From Streptomyces sp. NBC_01465 (GTDB taxonomy: Bacteria; Actinomycetota; Actinomycetes; Streptomycetales; Streptomycetaceae): a stretch of DNA of 64,000 bases. The notes below the pieces were generated by a model. The model did no database searches. It was not told the origin of the DNA and worked only from the letters and a program-made list of their open reading frames with translations. The DNA lies in the NCBI RefSeq assembly GCF_036227325.1, contig NZ_CP109467.1:6820001-6884000 (forward strand), read 5' to 3'. Positions 49,688-59,301 of the stretch are shown piece after piece; the first letter of the stretch is position 1; each line of letters begins with the position of its first letter. Position numbers and translations under genes: made by a program.

Positions 49688-51313
49688 TCAGTGACCTCCG
49701 GTGATGACATGCGCGGCCGCCGTCAGGAGCGCCTGCAGCGGTTGTACGGACAGACCCAGCGCCGCGCACAGCAGCAGGCCGGCGGCCAACGGCACCCCCG
49801 CCGCCACGCCCAGCCGCAACGGAGGCGGCGCATCCCCCGGTGCCGGGCCCAGCAGCATCCGCGCCGTACGGAAACCCATCGCCGCGAACGCGGTCAGGGC
49901 GAACAGCAGCGCGACCGCCACCGCCCAGCCGTACGGCGACCCGAAACCTGCCCGGATCAGGGCCAGTTCGGAGGCGAACAGCGCGAACGGGGGCAGGCCC
50001 AGCAGTGCCAGCACCGCCAGTCCCAGCGCCGCACCCGGACCCGGCGCCGTCGCCAGCAGGCCCCGCACCCGCCCGATCCGCGACGTCCCCCGCAACTGCA
50101 GCACCTGGCCCGACGCGCAGAACGCCACCGTCTTCGCCAGACCGTGCCCCGCGATGTGCAGCAGCACCGCCGCCACCGCGAGTGGAGAGCCGATCGCCGC
50201 GCCCAGCGCGATCAGGCTCATGTGCTCCATGGAGGAGTACGCCAGCATGCGTTTGTAGTCGCGCTGGGCCAGCAGCACCCCCGCCGCCAACGCCAGCGTG
50301 AGCAGGGCTACGGCGATCAGCAGGCCCCGTACGAAACCCGCGCCGAACACCCCGTCCGCGATCACCTTGTAGCGCAGCACCGCCACGAACGACACGGCGA
50401 GCAGCACCCCCGACATCAGCGCGGAGACCGGCGCCGGCGCCTGGCTGTGGGCGTCCGGGAGCCAGGCGTGCAGCGGTACGAGGCCCGCCTTCGCCCCGTA
50501 GCCGAGGACGACGAGGGCGATCCCGAGGCGGGTCACCGCCGGGTCGAGGGCATCCGCGTGCGCCACCAGGACCGGCCAGTCCAGGGCCTGGGTCTCGGAG
50601 ATCCCTGCCTGGCGGGCCGCGTAGTAGAGGAGAACCGTGCCGAGGAAGGCGAGGGCGATCCCGGCCGAGCAGATCACCACGTACTTCCATGCTGCCTCGA
50701 TGGAGGTGCGGGTGCGGCGCAGGCCCACCAGGAAGGCCGTGACGACCGTCGTCGCCTCGATCGCCACCCACAACACCCCTAGATTTCCTGCCAGTACGGC
50801 CAGACACATCGCGGCGAGGAAGGCGTGCACGAGGAGGTGATAGCGGTGCGCGGTGCGGTCGACCGCACGGCCCGCGAGCCGTTCGCCCGCGAGGTACGAG
50901 GGACCTGCCGCGACCGCGAGCGCCGCCACCGCGCCCACCACGAGCAGCATCCACACGGTCAGGGCGTCGGCGCGCAGCACACCGTCGAGGATTTGCACCG
51001 GACCGTCGTACGGAACCGAGCCCGCCAGCACCGCCCCGCAGAGCAGGATCGCGGCGGGGGAGAGCAGCCCGGCCCAGCCCTTGGCGCGGACCGGCAGCAC
51101 GGCAGGGGGAGCGGCCGGGGCGAGGTGTTCCAGTGGCGGCCGGGTCGGCAACGACCCGCCCACCACGGCCGGTTCGGCCACCGGGGCCCGGCGGGCCGTG
51201 GGGATCTCGGCGGGCGCCGGTGTGCGGGTGCGGAGGGCCGCCAGTGCGTACGTGCCGGAGACCAGCACAGGCACACCGACCGGTGCCGCCAGCAAAAGGG
51301 GGACAGGGACCAT
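49688..51313 (-). CDS. HyfF/NuoN-like membrane subunit of the Ehr complex
   Basis: 541 residues with about 13-14 membrane helices and the antiporter-like signature: HLLVHAFLAAMCLAVLAGNL, EATTVVTAFLVGLRRT (key Glu), AKAGLVPLHAWLPDAHSQAP (conserved Lys/His), and YKRMLAYSSMEHMSLIALGA. This is an ion-pumping ND2/ND4/ND5-type subunit. The ATG overlaps the upstream stop as TGATG. Related to HyfF of hydrogenase-4. Confidence 0.93.
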   Translation of the reverse strand: MVPVPLLLAAPVGVPVLVSGTYALAALRTRTPAPAEIPTARRAPVAEPAVVGGSLPTRPPLEHLAPAAPPAVLPVRAKGWAGLLSPAAILLCGAVLAGSVPYDGPVQILDGVLRADALTVWMLLVVGAVAALAVAAGPSYLAGERLAGRAVDRTAHRYHLLVHAFLAAMCLAVLAGNLGVLWVAIEATTVVTAFLVGLRRTRTSIEAAWKYVVICSAGIALAFLGTVLLYYAARQAGISETQALDWPVLVAHADALDPAVTRLGIALVVLGYGAKAGLVPLHAWLPDAHSQAPAPVSALMSGVLLAVSFVAVLRYKVIADGVFGAGFVRGLLIAVALLTLALAAGVLLAQRDYKRMLAYSSMEHMSLIALGAAIGSPLAVAAVLLHIAGHGLAKTVAFCASGQVLQLRGTSRIGRVRGLLATAPGPGAALGLAVLALLGLPPFALFASELALIRAGFGSPYGWAVAVALLFALTAFAAMGFRTARMLLGPAPGDAPPPLRLGVAAGVPLAAGLLLCAALGLSVQPLQALLTAAAHVITGGH

Positions 51314-51972
51314 CAGTCGTGCAGCTCCCGCAGGTCGTCGATGTCGGTGGTGCCGAACGCGACACGCATCCGGGTCGTGAGGATGTGCAGGACCAGCACG
51401 GCGAGCAACAGGTCGAAGGAGACGCCCAGTTCGACGATCAACGGCACTCCCGACGCGGCCAGGAACGCCGTCGCCGTGATCCCGTTGTCGAGCAGCAGGA
51501 AGCCGATCACCTGGGCTGGGGCGTGCCGCCGCGTCGCCAGGACGAAGAAGCCGATCAGGACCACGGCCAGGCCGACCGGAAGCGCGCGCGTCGCCGGGGT
51601 CGGGTCCAGGGCTACGAGCGGCCGGGCGACCGCGTACGCGAGCAGCGTCAGCGCCGCCGCCGTCAGCAGGGAGGCCGCGACATTGACCACCGGGCGGGTC
51701 TCGTCGTCCTCCGTGCCGGCCAGTGCGCGCCGCATCAGATACGGGAGGACGCCCGCCCGCAGCGCTCCGATGCCGACCGCGACCGAGAGCAGGTCCCAGC
51801 GCTGTTCGTGCACGCCGAGCAGGGCGGCCAGCGCGGCGAGCGCGACACCCTGGAGGGCGAAGGTCCGTACGATCGACGTCAGTTGGCGCCGCCAGAGGAC
51901 CATGACCGCGGCCAGCAGGAACGCCCCGCAGGCCAGGTCGAGCAGCCGGGTATAGAGGGATTCGTCGATCAT
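51313..51972 (-). CDS. HyfE/NuoK-like subunit of the Ehr complex
   Basis: 219 residues with about seven membrane helices. The last helical block (APAQVIGFLLLDNGITATAF, LLLAVLVLHILTTRMRVAFG) with the N and E residues is typical of HyfE, which has a NuoK-like domain. ATG 51972 is used; an earlier GTG at 51984 overlaps the preceding stop (GTGA), matching the other junctions in this operon, so the true start is not fixed. It ends TTDIDDLRELHD. Confidence 0.88.
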   Translation of the reverse strand: MIDESLYTRLLDLACGAFLLAAVMVLWRRQLTSIVRTFALQGVALAALAALLGVHEQRWDLLSVAVGIGALRAGVLPYLMRRALAGTEDDETRPVVNVAASLLTAAALTLLAYAVARPLVALDPTPATRALPVGLAVVLIGFFVLATRRHAPAQVIGFLLLDNGITATAFLAASGVPLIVELGVSFDLLLAVLVLHILTTRMRVAFGTTDIDDLRELHD

Positions 51973-51980
51973 GTTGGCGG

Positions 51981-52934
51981 TCACGCTCCGCTCAGGAAGT
52001 AGGAGGCGCTGACCGCGAGCAGCGCGAGCAGGAAGGATCCGGCGAGGAGCTCGGGGACCCGGAAGAGCCGGACCTTGGCCCAGAAGACCTCGGCGGCCGC
52101 GAGCGCCGCACCGAGTGCGGCGACCTTCACCACCAGGAGGAGGAGCCCCACCCCCGCCGCGGCCGCCGAGGCGGTCGTGGCGACGCCCCAGGGCGCGAAC
52201 AGCGTCACCAGGAGTCCCAGCAGCACCGTCAGCCGCATCTGCGCGCCGAGTTCCACCAGCCCGAGGTCGGGGCCTGCGTACTCCAGGACCATCGCCTCGT
52301 GAACCATCGTCAGTTCCAGATGAGTTGACGGGTTGTCGACCGGCAGACGCCCCGTCTCGGCGAGCACGGCCACCGCCAGCGCCGCGATCGCGAGCAGCCC
52401 CGCAGGGGAGGCGAGCCGGTCGGGGTCGGTGACCTCGCCGGCCACGATCGTGGCGAGGTTGGTCGACCCGGCGGGCATCGACAGGGCGAACACCGACAGC
52501 AGGATGGTCGGCTCGACCAGAGCCGCGATCGTCATCTCGCGCGAGGCCCCCATCCCGCCGAACGCCGTACCGGAGTCGAGCCCCGCCAGCGCGAGCGCGA
52601 CCGTGCCCAGCACGAGAAGCGCCACCACCAGGATCAGATCGGCGCTCCCGCTGACCGGCGTCGCGGCCGAGGCGAGCGGCACCAGCGCGGCGACGACGGC
52701 CGTGGTCGCGACCAGCAGCAGCGGGGCCACCCGGAAGGCGGGGCCCGTGCCGACCGCGGTGACCGGCTCCTTGCGGAGCAACTTCCGCAGATCGCGCCAG
52801 GGTTGTACGACACCGGGCCCGGCCCTGCCCTCCAGCCGGGCCCGCACTTGTCGCATCAGCCCGGTGAGCAGCGGTGCGCCCCCGACGACCACGGCCACCT
52901 GGGCGGCCACCACCACGATCCCCGTCGCGTTCAC
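51981..52934 (-). CDS. HyfC/NuoH-like subunit of the Ehr complex
   Basis: 317 residues with about eight membrane helices. It contains LMRQVRARLEGRAGPGVVQP (NuoH-type loop), RLPVDNPSTHLELTMVHEAM (quinone-chamber NuoH motif with conserved acids) and later YAGPDLGLVELGAQMRLTVL. It forms the link between the soluble subunits and the membrane pump. GTG start at 52934 overlaps the preceding stop (GTGA). The visible motif residues suggest quinone-like binding. Confidence 0.93.
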   Translation of the reverse strand: MNATGIVVVAAQVAVVVGGAPLLTGLMRQVRARLEGRAGPGVVQPWRDLRKLLRKEPVTAVGTGPAFRVAPLLLVATTAVVAALVPLASAATPVSGSADLILVVALLVLGTVALALAGLDSGTAFGGMGASREMTIAALVEPTILLSVFALSMPAGSTNLATIVAGEVTDPDRLASPAGLLAIAALAVAVLAETGRLPVDNPSTHLELTMVHEAMVLEYAGPDLGLVELGAQMRLTVLLGLLVTLFAPWGVATTASAAAAGVGLLLLVVKVAALGAALAAAEVFWAKVRLFRVPELLAGSFLLALLAVSASYFLSGA

Positions 52935-54862
52935 CAGCCCACCGCCAGGACCACCAGCAGCGAGACCAGCCCGAAGAAGCCGTAGCCCAGATACAGATGG
53001 ACACTGCCGGTGGCCAGCCGCCGGGCAGCCCGCCCCGTACGCTCCAATGTCTCCAACACCGGCCGGTACAGCCGGTGTTCAATGCGGTCCGGCACCCGCC
53101 GCCGGAAGCGGATGCGCTCCACCAGATACGCGGACTCCGACACCGCCGTCTCCTCCACGTCCTGTTCCGGGGCGAGCACCTGGTCGAAGACCCGCTGCAG
53201 CGGTTCGGCGAACGAGGTCGCCGTGTACGCCATGGACGGTGTGGGCGCGCCCCCGCCGCAGTCCCAGACTCTGGCTCTCGTACGACGCCGACGCCGCGCC
53301 AGCACCCGTACGGCCCCCGCGGTCACCACCAGCGCGGCCGCGACGGCGAACGCGACGACCACCGGCGAGAGGTGGGCCCCGATCGCCTCCAGCCGCACGT
53401 CCACGCCGCCCCCGTCCAGCGGACCCCCGGCCGCCGTCCCCGCCACACCCACCGCCCGGTCCAGCCCGCCCCCCAACACCCCAGGCGCCAGCGCGAGCCC
53501 CACACAAGCGGCCCCGAAGAGCCCCATCCCGGCGAGCGCAAAAGGCGGCGCCTCCACGGCGGCCACCGCCCCCGCCCCACGAGCCCTGGCGAAGAAGCCG
53601 ACCCCCAGCGCCTTGACGAACACGGCGGCCGCCAGCCCGGCCGACAGCGCGATCACGGCAACGGCGAGCGGCAGCACGATGGCGGCTGCGATGCCCGGCA
53701 CCGCGAACCCATGGATCAGCGCCTGAAGCAGCAGCCACTCACTCACGAACCCGTTGCCGGGCGGCAGTGCGACGGCCCCCAACGCGGCCAGCGCGAACAG
53801 CCCCGCGGTCACGGGCATCCGGGCCCGCAGCCCACCCAGCGCGTCCAGATCCCGCACCCCGCCCGAAGCCCGCACCACAGCCCCCGCAGCGCAGAACAAC
53901 AGCCCCTTGAAGGCAGCGTGGTTGACCACATGAAGCAGCGCAGCGGCCAGCGCGAGCCCCGCCAGCTGCCGGTCCCCGGCGGCCGCGAAGAGCCCGGCCG
54001 CACCGACCCCCAGCAGCACGAGCCCCATGTTCTCGGTCGACGAGTACGCAAGCAGCCTCTTCAGATCCGAGGCCATGGCAGCCTGCAGAATCCCGTACAC
54101 AGCAGACACCCCGGCAGCCGCGACGACCAGCAGCCACCACCACACAGGCCCACCGCCCAGGAGGTCGAAGCCGACGCGCACCAGCCCGTAGACGCCCATG
54201 TTCACCATGGCCGCGCTCATCAGCGCCGACACGGGCCCCGGCGCCTCCCCGTACGCGCGCGGCAGCCAGCCGTGCAGCGGCACAAGCCCCGACTTCGACA
54301 TGCAGGCGGCCGCGACCAGCACGAACACAACGCCCCGCACCGCCCCCGGCATCGCACCCGCCCCGGCCCGCAGCGCCGCGAAACTCTCGCCGCCCGCACG
54401 CGAGGCGAAGAGCGCGAGCCCCGCGAGCAGCAGCACAAACCCCAGCTGTGTCATGACCGCGTACCAGACCCCGGCCTCCCGAACCGCGCGCGGCCGCTCA
54501 CGGTGCTCGGTGATGACCAGGAGCAGCGAGGTCAGCGCCATCAGCTCCCACAGCAGCAGGAACGACGACACGGAGGCGGCGGCGGGCACCAGCACCAGAG
54601 CGACCGCGAAGCCGGGCAGGGCGGCGGATGTCCCCGCCCACCCGATGCCGTACACGGCGACCGCAAGGACGACCGCCCCCGAGACGGCCATGAAGAGACC
54701 GCCCAGCGGGTCCAGCGCCAGCCGCACCCCGCCCAGCGGCAGCAGCCAGGGGACGTCCGCCGACCACACGCCCCCGCCCAGCGCCGTGGCCCCGCCGACC
54801 AGCCCCGCCGCGCCGACGGCCGCCGTGACGGTCGAGCAGAGTGCGGATCCGAGGCGGCTCAC
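52931..54862 (-). CDS. HyfB/NuoL-like membrane subunit of the Ehr complex
   Basis: 643 residues with many helices. Conserved pieces are LLLWELMALTSLLLVITEHR (key Glu), CMSKSGLVPLHGWLPRAYGE, SDLKRLLAYSSTENMGLVLL and NHAAFKGLLFCAAGAVVRAS (Lys/His). It is the large ion-translocating subunit. GTG 54862 overlaps the preceding stop as GTGA. The frame is open farther upstream only as a shadow of the small-subunit gene. Confidence 0.92.
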   Translation of the reverse strand: MSRLGSALCSTVTAAVGAAGLVGGATALGGGVWSADVPWLLPLGGVRLALDPLGGLFMAVSGAVVLAVAVYGIGWAGTSAALPGFAVALVLVPAAASVSSFLLLWELMALTSLLLVITEHRERPRAVREAGVWYAVMTQLGFVLLLAGLALFASRAGGESFAALRAGAGAMPGAVRGVVFVLVAAACMSKSGLVPLHGWLPRAYGEAPGPVSALMSAAMVNMGVYGLVRVGFDLLGGGPVWWWLLVVAAAGVSAVYGILQAAMASDLKRLLAYSSTENMGLVLLGVGAAGLFAAAGDRQLAGLALAAALLHVVNHAAFKGLLFCAAGAVVRASGGVRDLDALGGLRARMPVTAGLFALAALGAVALPPGNGFVSEWLLLQALIHGFAVPGIAAAIVLPLAVAVIALSAGLAAAVFVKALGVGFFARARGAGAVAAVEAPPFALAGMGLFGAACVGLALAPGVLGGGLDRAVGVAGTAAGGPLDGGGVDVRLEAIGAHLSPVVVAFAVAAALVVTAGAVRVLARRRRRTRARVWDCGGGAPTPSMAYTATSFAEPLQRVFDQVLAPEQDVEETAVSESAYLVERIRFRRRVPDRIEHRLYRPVLETLERTGRAARRLATGSVHLYLGYGFFGLVSLLVVLAVGW

Positions 54863-55332
54863 CGGCCGGTCACGGAACGCAGCGCCGCCACGATCTCCTC
54901 GGGCCGGGGCGGACACCCCGGCACGGCGAGATCCACGTCCACCACATCGGCGACCGCGCCCTCGACGCCGTACCCCCCGGAGAACTCCCCGCAGCCGATC
55001 GCGCAGTCCCCGATCGCGATGACAGCACGCGGCTCGGGCATCGCCTCGACGGTGCGGCGCAGGGGTACGGCCATGTTCCGCGTCACGGGGCCGGTCACCA
55101 GGGCCACGTCCGCGTGCCGCGGGGAGGCGACGAGCCGGGCCCCGTACCGCTCGGCGTCGTACACAGGACCGAAAGCGGCCGCGATCTCGATCTCGCACCC
55201 GTTGCAGGACCCGGCGTCCACACAGCGCACCTGGACCGACCCGGCGAAGTCGGGGAAATCGCCGGCGGGCGGGCGCGGCGGGGCGGGCTCGGCCACCCGC
55301 CCCGTGGAACGGATCTTGCGCAGGAGATTCAT
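54859..55332 (-). CDS. NuoB/HyfI-like iron-sulfur small subunit of the Ehr complex
   Basis: 157 residues. Four cysteine ligands of an N2-type [4Fe-4S] cluster are seen: DAGSCNGCEIEI (two), IGDCAIGCGEFSGG and VPGCPPRPEE. It passes electrons to the site under the large subunit. ATG 55332 is used; a GTG at 55341 is also possible, and neither has a strong ribosome-binding site. It is the first gene of the six-gene operon. In contrast to the large subunit, its metal ligands are intact, so the complex probably still transfers electrons. Confidence 0.93.
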   Translation of the reverse strand: MNLLRKIRSTGRVAEPAPPRPPAGDFPDFAGSVQVRCVDAGSCNGCEIEIAAAFGPVYDAERYGARLVASPRHADVALVTGPVTRNMAVPLRRTVEAMPEPRAVIAIGDCAIGCGEFSGGYGVEGAVADVVDVDLAVPGCPPRPEEIVAALRSVTGR

Positions 55333-55546
55333 GTCCGGCACAACCGTCCGGGCGGCCGGAGGAGTTACGCGGCTTGCCGGAGTCCACAACATTACTTGGC
55401 GGTGTTTTGACCTCACTGTCCGTGATCGCCGCGCCGATTGCTGTGCCGATTGCCGGAAGGGGATAAGCGCTTAGAGCCCCTTTATGCGCTCCCCGCTTAT
55501 TCTCCGGCAGACAGAAAACGACACCATCCACAGGGGAGGTCCGGAA

Positions 55547-56155
55547 ATGCTGCGCAAGTCACCTGCGAAAACGCGCAAGACGCGCAAGACGCGCAGAAGA
55601 TGGCCGTGGTACGTCGAGATACCGGTCCTCGTCCTCATGACGATTGTGCTTTCGCTCACGGTCAGGGCCTGCCTCTTCCAGGTGTTCACCGTTCCTTCGG
55701 GCTCCATGGAGAACACCCTGGGAATAGGCGACCGCATTGCCGTCAACAAATTGACCCCGCTCTTCGGCTGGGAACCCTCGCAGGGCGATGTGGTGGTCTT
55801 CAAGGATCCCGGCGGCTGGCTCCCTTCCGGCGAGGGCGACTATCTCGTCAAGCGCGTCGTCGCCACCGGCGGCGACACCGTCCAGTGCACGGGTACGACC
55901 ATGAAGGTCAACGGCACCGCGCTCGACGAGTCCGCGTATCTGTACCCCGGCGACAACTCCTGCTCCGGATACGGCGACTTCGGCCCGGTCACCGTCCCCC
56001 AGGGCGACGTCTGGGTCGAGGGCGACCACCGCGGCGACTCCGCGGATTCCCGCTACCACCAGACGGGTACGGACAAGGGTGCGGTCCCGGTCTCCGACGT
56101 GGTGGGTCCCGCCGAAGCGGTCATCTGGCCGCTCGACGAACTGAGTTGGCTTTAG
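55547..56155 (+). CDS. lepB: Signal peptidase I
   Basis: 202 residues. A single N-terminal anchor (YVEIPVLVLMTIVLSLTVRA) after a basic start is followed by the catalytic Ser in VPSGSMENTL and the catalytic Lys in LVKRVVATGGD, then GDHRGDSADSRYH, a family box. It removes signal peptides from secreted proteins at the membrane surface. ATG 55547 has GGAGG upstream. It is divergent from the Ehr operon and may not relate to it; several Streptomyces have multiple such peptidases. Confidence 0.95.
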   Translation: MLRKSPAKTRKTRKTRRRWPWYVEIPVLVLMTIVLSLTVRACLFQVFTVPSGSMENTLGIGDRIAVNKLTPLFGWEPSQGDVVVFKDPGGWLPSGEGDYLVKRVVATGGDTVQCTGTTMKVNGTALDESAYLYPGDNSCSGYGDFGPVTVPQGDVWVEGDHRGDSADSRYHQTGTDKGAVPVSDVVGPAEAVIWPLDELSWL

Positions 56156-56233
56156 CGACCATCAACTTTCGCGGCGCATCAGCCCGTACGCTGGTAACCG
56201 CGACATGTACGGCGGCGGACCGCGGGGAGCGAC

Positions 56234-58534
56234 ATGGCACTTGGGGCACTGGGCTACAGCAGGCGCACCGGCGACCTTCCCGCCGAGGTGACCGGTTTCG
56301 TGGGCCGCTCGGCCGAACTCGCCCAGGTGCGCGAACTGGTCGTCCAGCACCGGCTCGTCACCCTCGTCGGCCCCGGCGGGGTCGGCAAGAGCCGCCTCGC
56401 GCTGCGCACCGCACTCGCCCTCAAGGGTGAATACGTCGACGGGGTCGTCCTCGTCGAACTCTCCGCCCTGCACGACCCCGAGCTGCTCCCGCACACCATC
56501 GCGAACGCCCTCGGCCTGCCCGAGCAGTCCGGCAGGCCGCTGCTCGACACCGTCATCGAACACCTCCAGGAGCGCCGCCTGCTCTTGGTCCTCGACACCT
56601 GCGAACACCTCCTCGACGCCTGCGCCCTCCTCGCCGACCTCCTCCTGCGCGAGGCCCCCGGCGTCACCGTCCTGGCCACCAGCCGCCAGCCGCTCGACGT
56701 CCCCGGCGAGCACACCCTGGGCATCCAGCCGCTCCAACAGGCCGACGCCGAGGCCCTGTTCGCCCAGCGCGCGGCCGCCGTCGTCCCCGGCTTCACCGTC
56801 GACGCCGCCAACCGCGCCGACGTCCTGGCGCTCTGCCGCCGCCTCGACGGCATCCCGCTCGCCATCGAGCTCGCAACCGTACGACTGCGGGCGATCCCCC
56901 TCGACCAGCTGACCGCCCGCCTGGAGCACCGCTTCCGCGTGCTGACCGGCGGCCGCCGCAGCGCGGCCCTCCCGCGCCACCAGACGCTCCGTACGGCCAT
57001 CGACTGGAGCCACGAGCTCTGCTCCGCCGAGGAACGCCTCCTGTGGGCCAGGCTCTCCGTCTTCGCGGGCTCCTTCGACCTGACGGCCGTCGAGGAGGTC
57101 TGCTCCGGGGAAGGCCTGCCGCGCGACGAGATCATCGAGCACCTCATCGGGCTCGTCGACAAATCCGTCGTCCTGCGTGACAGCGAGGACGGCTCGCACT
57201 ACCGGCTCCTGGACACCATCAGGGAGTACGGATCAGACCAGTGCGTGGCGATCGACGGCGAGCAGGAGCGCTGCCGGCGGCTGCACCGGGACCACTTCCT
57301 GGCCCGTGCCGTGTACTTCCAGGAGATGATCCTCACCGCCGAACAGGTGCCGCTCTACTGGCAGTTGACCCGTGACGTCGCCGACCTCCGCAGCGCGCTC
57401 GACTACTCCCTCTCCCAGGCCGACGGCATCAGGCCCGCCCTGGTGATGGCCTCGTGCCTCTGGCCGCTCTGGGTCACCGCCGGGCTCTCCAAGGAGGGCC
57501 GCTACTGGCTCGCCAAGGGCCTCGACGCCGAACGCGAGGACTGCGAGGAACGCTCGGCGGGGCTGTTGTGGAGCAGCCTCATCGCCCTCACCCAGGGCGA
57601 TCTGGATCCGGCGCTCGCGGGCTTCGAGGAGACCTGCCGCGTGGCCGTGAAGGCCGGTGCGGAGAGCGACTTCGCGCTGGCCACCGGGTACATCGGGGGT
57701 GTGCGCTGGCTGTTCGGCGAGACCGGTACGGGCCGGACGATGCTGGCCGACTCCCTCGACCTCCTCGTCCGCCTCGGCGACCGCCGCGGCCAGATCATCC
57801 ACCACTACCAGAAGTCGTACCTGCACGCGCTCCTGCGCGAGTCGGACTCCGCGTTCACCGAGGCCGCGAAGGCGCGGCGGCTCCTCGGCGAGGACACCGG
57901 CGAATGCCTGATCACCGGCCAGATCCTCATCTTCGAGGCCATGGCCGCCTGGAGCCGCGGCGAGCCGGCCGAGTGCATCAGGCTGGCCCGCACGGGCCTC
58001 GCCACGAGCCGCGAGGTCCGCGAACTCTTCGGCGCCGCCAACAGCCTCGAACTCATGGCCTGGTGCGCCGCCGAGCTGGGCCGCCCGAGCACCGCGGCCT
58101 GGATGCTGGGCGCGGCCGGGGCGCTCTGGCGCCACGTCGGATCCCCGATGGTGGGCGTCGCGATGTACCTGGACGACCACACCCGAATCGAGACGGCCGT
58201 ACGGACCGAACTCGGCGATCAGGAGTACGCCCGCCTCCTCGCCCAGGGAGCCGAACTCCCCCTGGACCGCGCGGTGGAGCTCGCACTCGCCGGCGCCGAC
58301 AGCCCGACGACGGCCCTGCCCCAGACCTCGGACACCGCGTCCGCCGACAACCTCACCCGCCGCGAGCGCGAGGTCGCCGCCCTGATCGCGCAGGGCATGA
58401 CCAACCGGGAGATCGCCGAACGGCTCGTCATCTCCAAACGCACGGCCGACGCCCACGTCGAACACATCCTGGCCAAGCTGGGCTTCTCCTCGCGCGCGCA
58501 GATCGCAGCGCTGGCCGAGGGGAACGCTGCCTAG
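56234..58534 (+). CDS. Large LuxR-type regulator with NB-ARC-like ATPase
   Basis: 766 residues. N-terminal ATPase: GPGGVGKSRLAL (46-57), LLLVLDTCEHLLDACALLAD (Walker B-like), then the winged helix-like LWARLSVFAGSFDLTAVEEV. A TPR-like middle leads to a LuxR HTH (LTRREREVAALIAQGMTNRE, ISKRTADAHVEHILAKLGF) near 700-762. Such regulators switch genes in response to a ligand while hydrolysing ATP. Start ATG 56234. Its 3' end overlaps the convergent ANTAR gene by 4 bp. Target unknown. Confidence 0.9.
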   Translation: MALGALGYSRRTGDLPAEVTGFVGRSAELAQVRELVVQHRLVTLVGPGGVGKSRLALRTALALKGEYVDGVVLVELSALHDPELLPHTIANALGLPEQSGRPLLDTVIEHLQERRLLLVLDTCEHLLDACALLADLLLREAPGVTVLATSRQPLDVPGEHTLGIQPLQQADAEALFAQRAAAVVPGFTVDAANRADVLALCRRLDGIPLAIELATVRLRAIPLDQLTARLEHRFRVLTGGRRSAALPRHQTLRTAIDWSHELCSAEERLLWARLSVFAGSFDLTAVEEVCSGEGLPRDEIIEHLIGLVDKSVVLRDSEDGSHYRLLDTIREYGSDQCVAIDGEQERCRRLHRDHFLARAVYFQEMILTAEQVPLYWQLTRDVADLRSALDYSLSQADGIRPALVMASCLWPLWVTAGLSKEGRYWLAKGLDAEREDCEERSAGLLWSSLIALTQGDLDPALAGFEETCRVAVKAGAESDFALATGYIGGVRWLFGETGTGRTMLADSLDLLVRLGDRRGQIIHHYQKSYLHALLRESDSAFTEAAKARRLLGEDTGECLITGQILIFEAMAAWSRGEPAECIRLARTGLATSREVRELFGAANSLELMAWCAAELGRPSTAAWMLGAAGALWRHVGSPMVGVAMYLDDHTRIETAVRTELGDQEYARLLAQGAELPLDRAVELALAGADSPTTALPQTSDTASADNLTRREREVAALIAQGMTNREIAERLVISKRTADAHVEHILAKLGFSSRAQIAALAEGNAA

Positions 58535-59265
58535 CCCTTGGACTTCTCGGGCTCCCCGGGCCGCAGCCGCCCCTCCACCACATCCAGCGCCACTTCGGCG
58601 AGCTTGGTCCGGTGCGAGCGCGCGTAGCCCCGCAGTACGTCGAAGGCCTGGTCCACGGAGAGCGTCAGCCGGGTCGCCAGGACACCTTTGGCCTGCTCGA
58701 TGACGATCCTGCTGCTCAGCGCCTGCTCCAGCTGGGCGCTGAGGACCTTGCTCGCGGTCAGCTCGCGCTCCCGCAGCAGCGCGATGGTCGCGGCATCGGC
58801 CAGCGACTGGCCGAGGGCCAGAGCGCCCGGGTCCAGCGGATTGCGGCTGTTGCGGAACAGTACGAGCGCGCCGACGGTCTCCTCGAGCAGCCGCAACGGG
58901 AGCGCCACGACCCGGGCGCAGCCCAGCGCGCGGGCCCTCGGCGTGTACTGCGGCCAGCGCTGCTGCGCCGGCAGCCCGTCCAGCGCGGTCTCGGGAAGGA
59001 CGCCGGTGCGCACGCAGTCGTACGCGGGCCCCTCCTTCCAGCCTGCGGCCGCCAACTCCAGCTCGGCCACCCGTGGATCGGAGGCACCGGCCTGCACGGC
59101 CCCGTGCACCCCGTCGGCGAACACCGCGCCCGCCGCGTCGATACCGAGCAGTTCGACGCTGCGTTCCGTGAGGACGGCGAGGAAGTGCGCGAGATCGTGC
59201 GTGGGGCCCAGGCTGCCGGCCAGCGCCACAAACGTGTTGGCCAGCCGTTGGTCCGGCGTGGACAT
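58531..59265 (-). CDS. GAF-ANTAR sensor regulator
   Basis: 244 residues. An N-terminal GAF domain (RSVELLGIDAAGAVFADGVH, ALGCARVVALPLRLLEETVG) is followed by an ANTAR domain (LSSRIVIEQAKGVLATRLTL, DQAFDVLRGYARSHRTKLAE). ANTAR binds RNA hairpins and prevents termination. It lies in a set with a second GAF/ANTAR protein and the CheR/CheB-like pair. Ligand unknown. Confidence 0.9.
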   Translation of the reverse strand: MSTPDQRLANTFVALAGSLGPTHDLAHFLAVLTERSVELLGIDAAGAVFADGVHGAVQAGASDPRVAELELAAAGWKEGPAYDCVRTGVLPETALDGLPAQQRWPQYTPRARALGCARVVALPLRLLEETVGALVLFRNSRNPLDPGALALGQSLADAATIALLRERELTASKVLSAQLEQALSSRIVIEQAKGVLATRLTLSVDQAFDVLRGYARSHRTKLAEVALDVVEGRLRPGEPEKSKG

Positions 59266-59301
59266 GGAACGTCCCCTCAGTGCGGTTGAGTGCGGTTGAG
59301 G

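Noticed and set aside
48205..55332. A functional [NiFe]-hydrogenase
   Set aside because: Both CxxC nickel-binding pairs are absent in the large subunit.
52874..55474. 866-codon plus-strand frame opposite the Ehr genes
   Set aside because: It is rich in His, Arg and Pro with no domain; the minus-strand frames have clear Nuo/Hyf motifs and start/stop overlaps.
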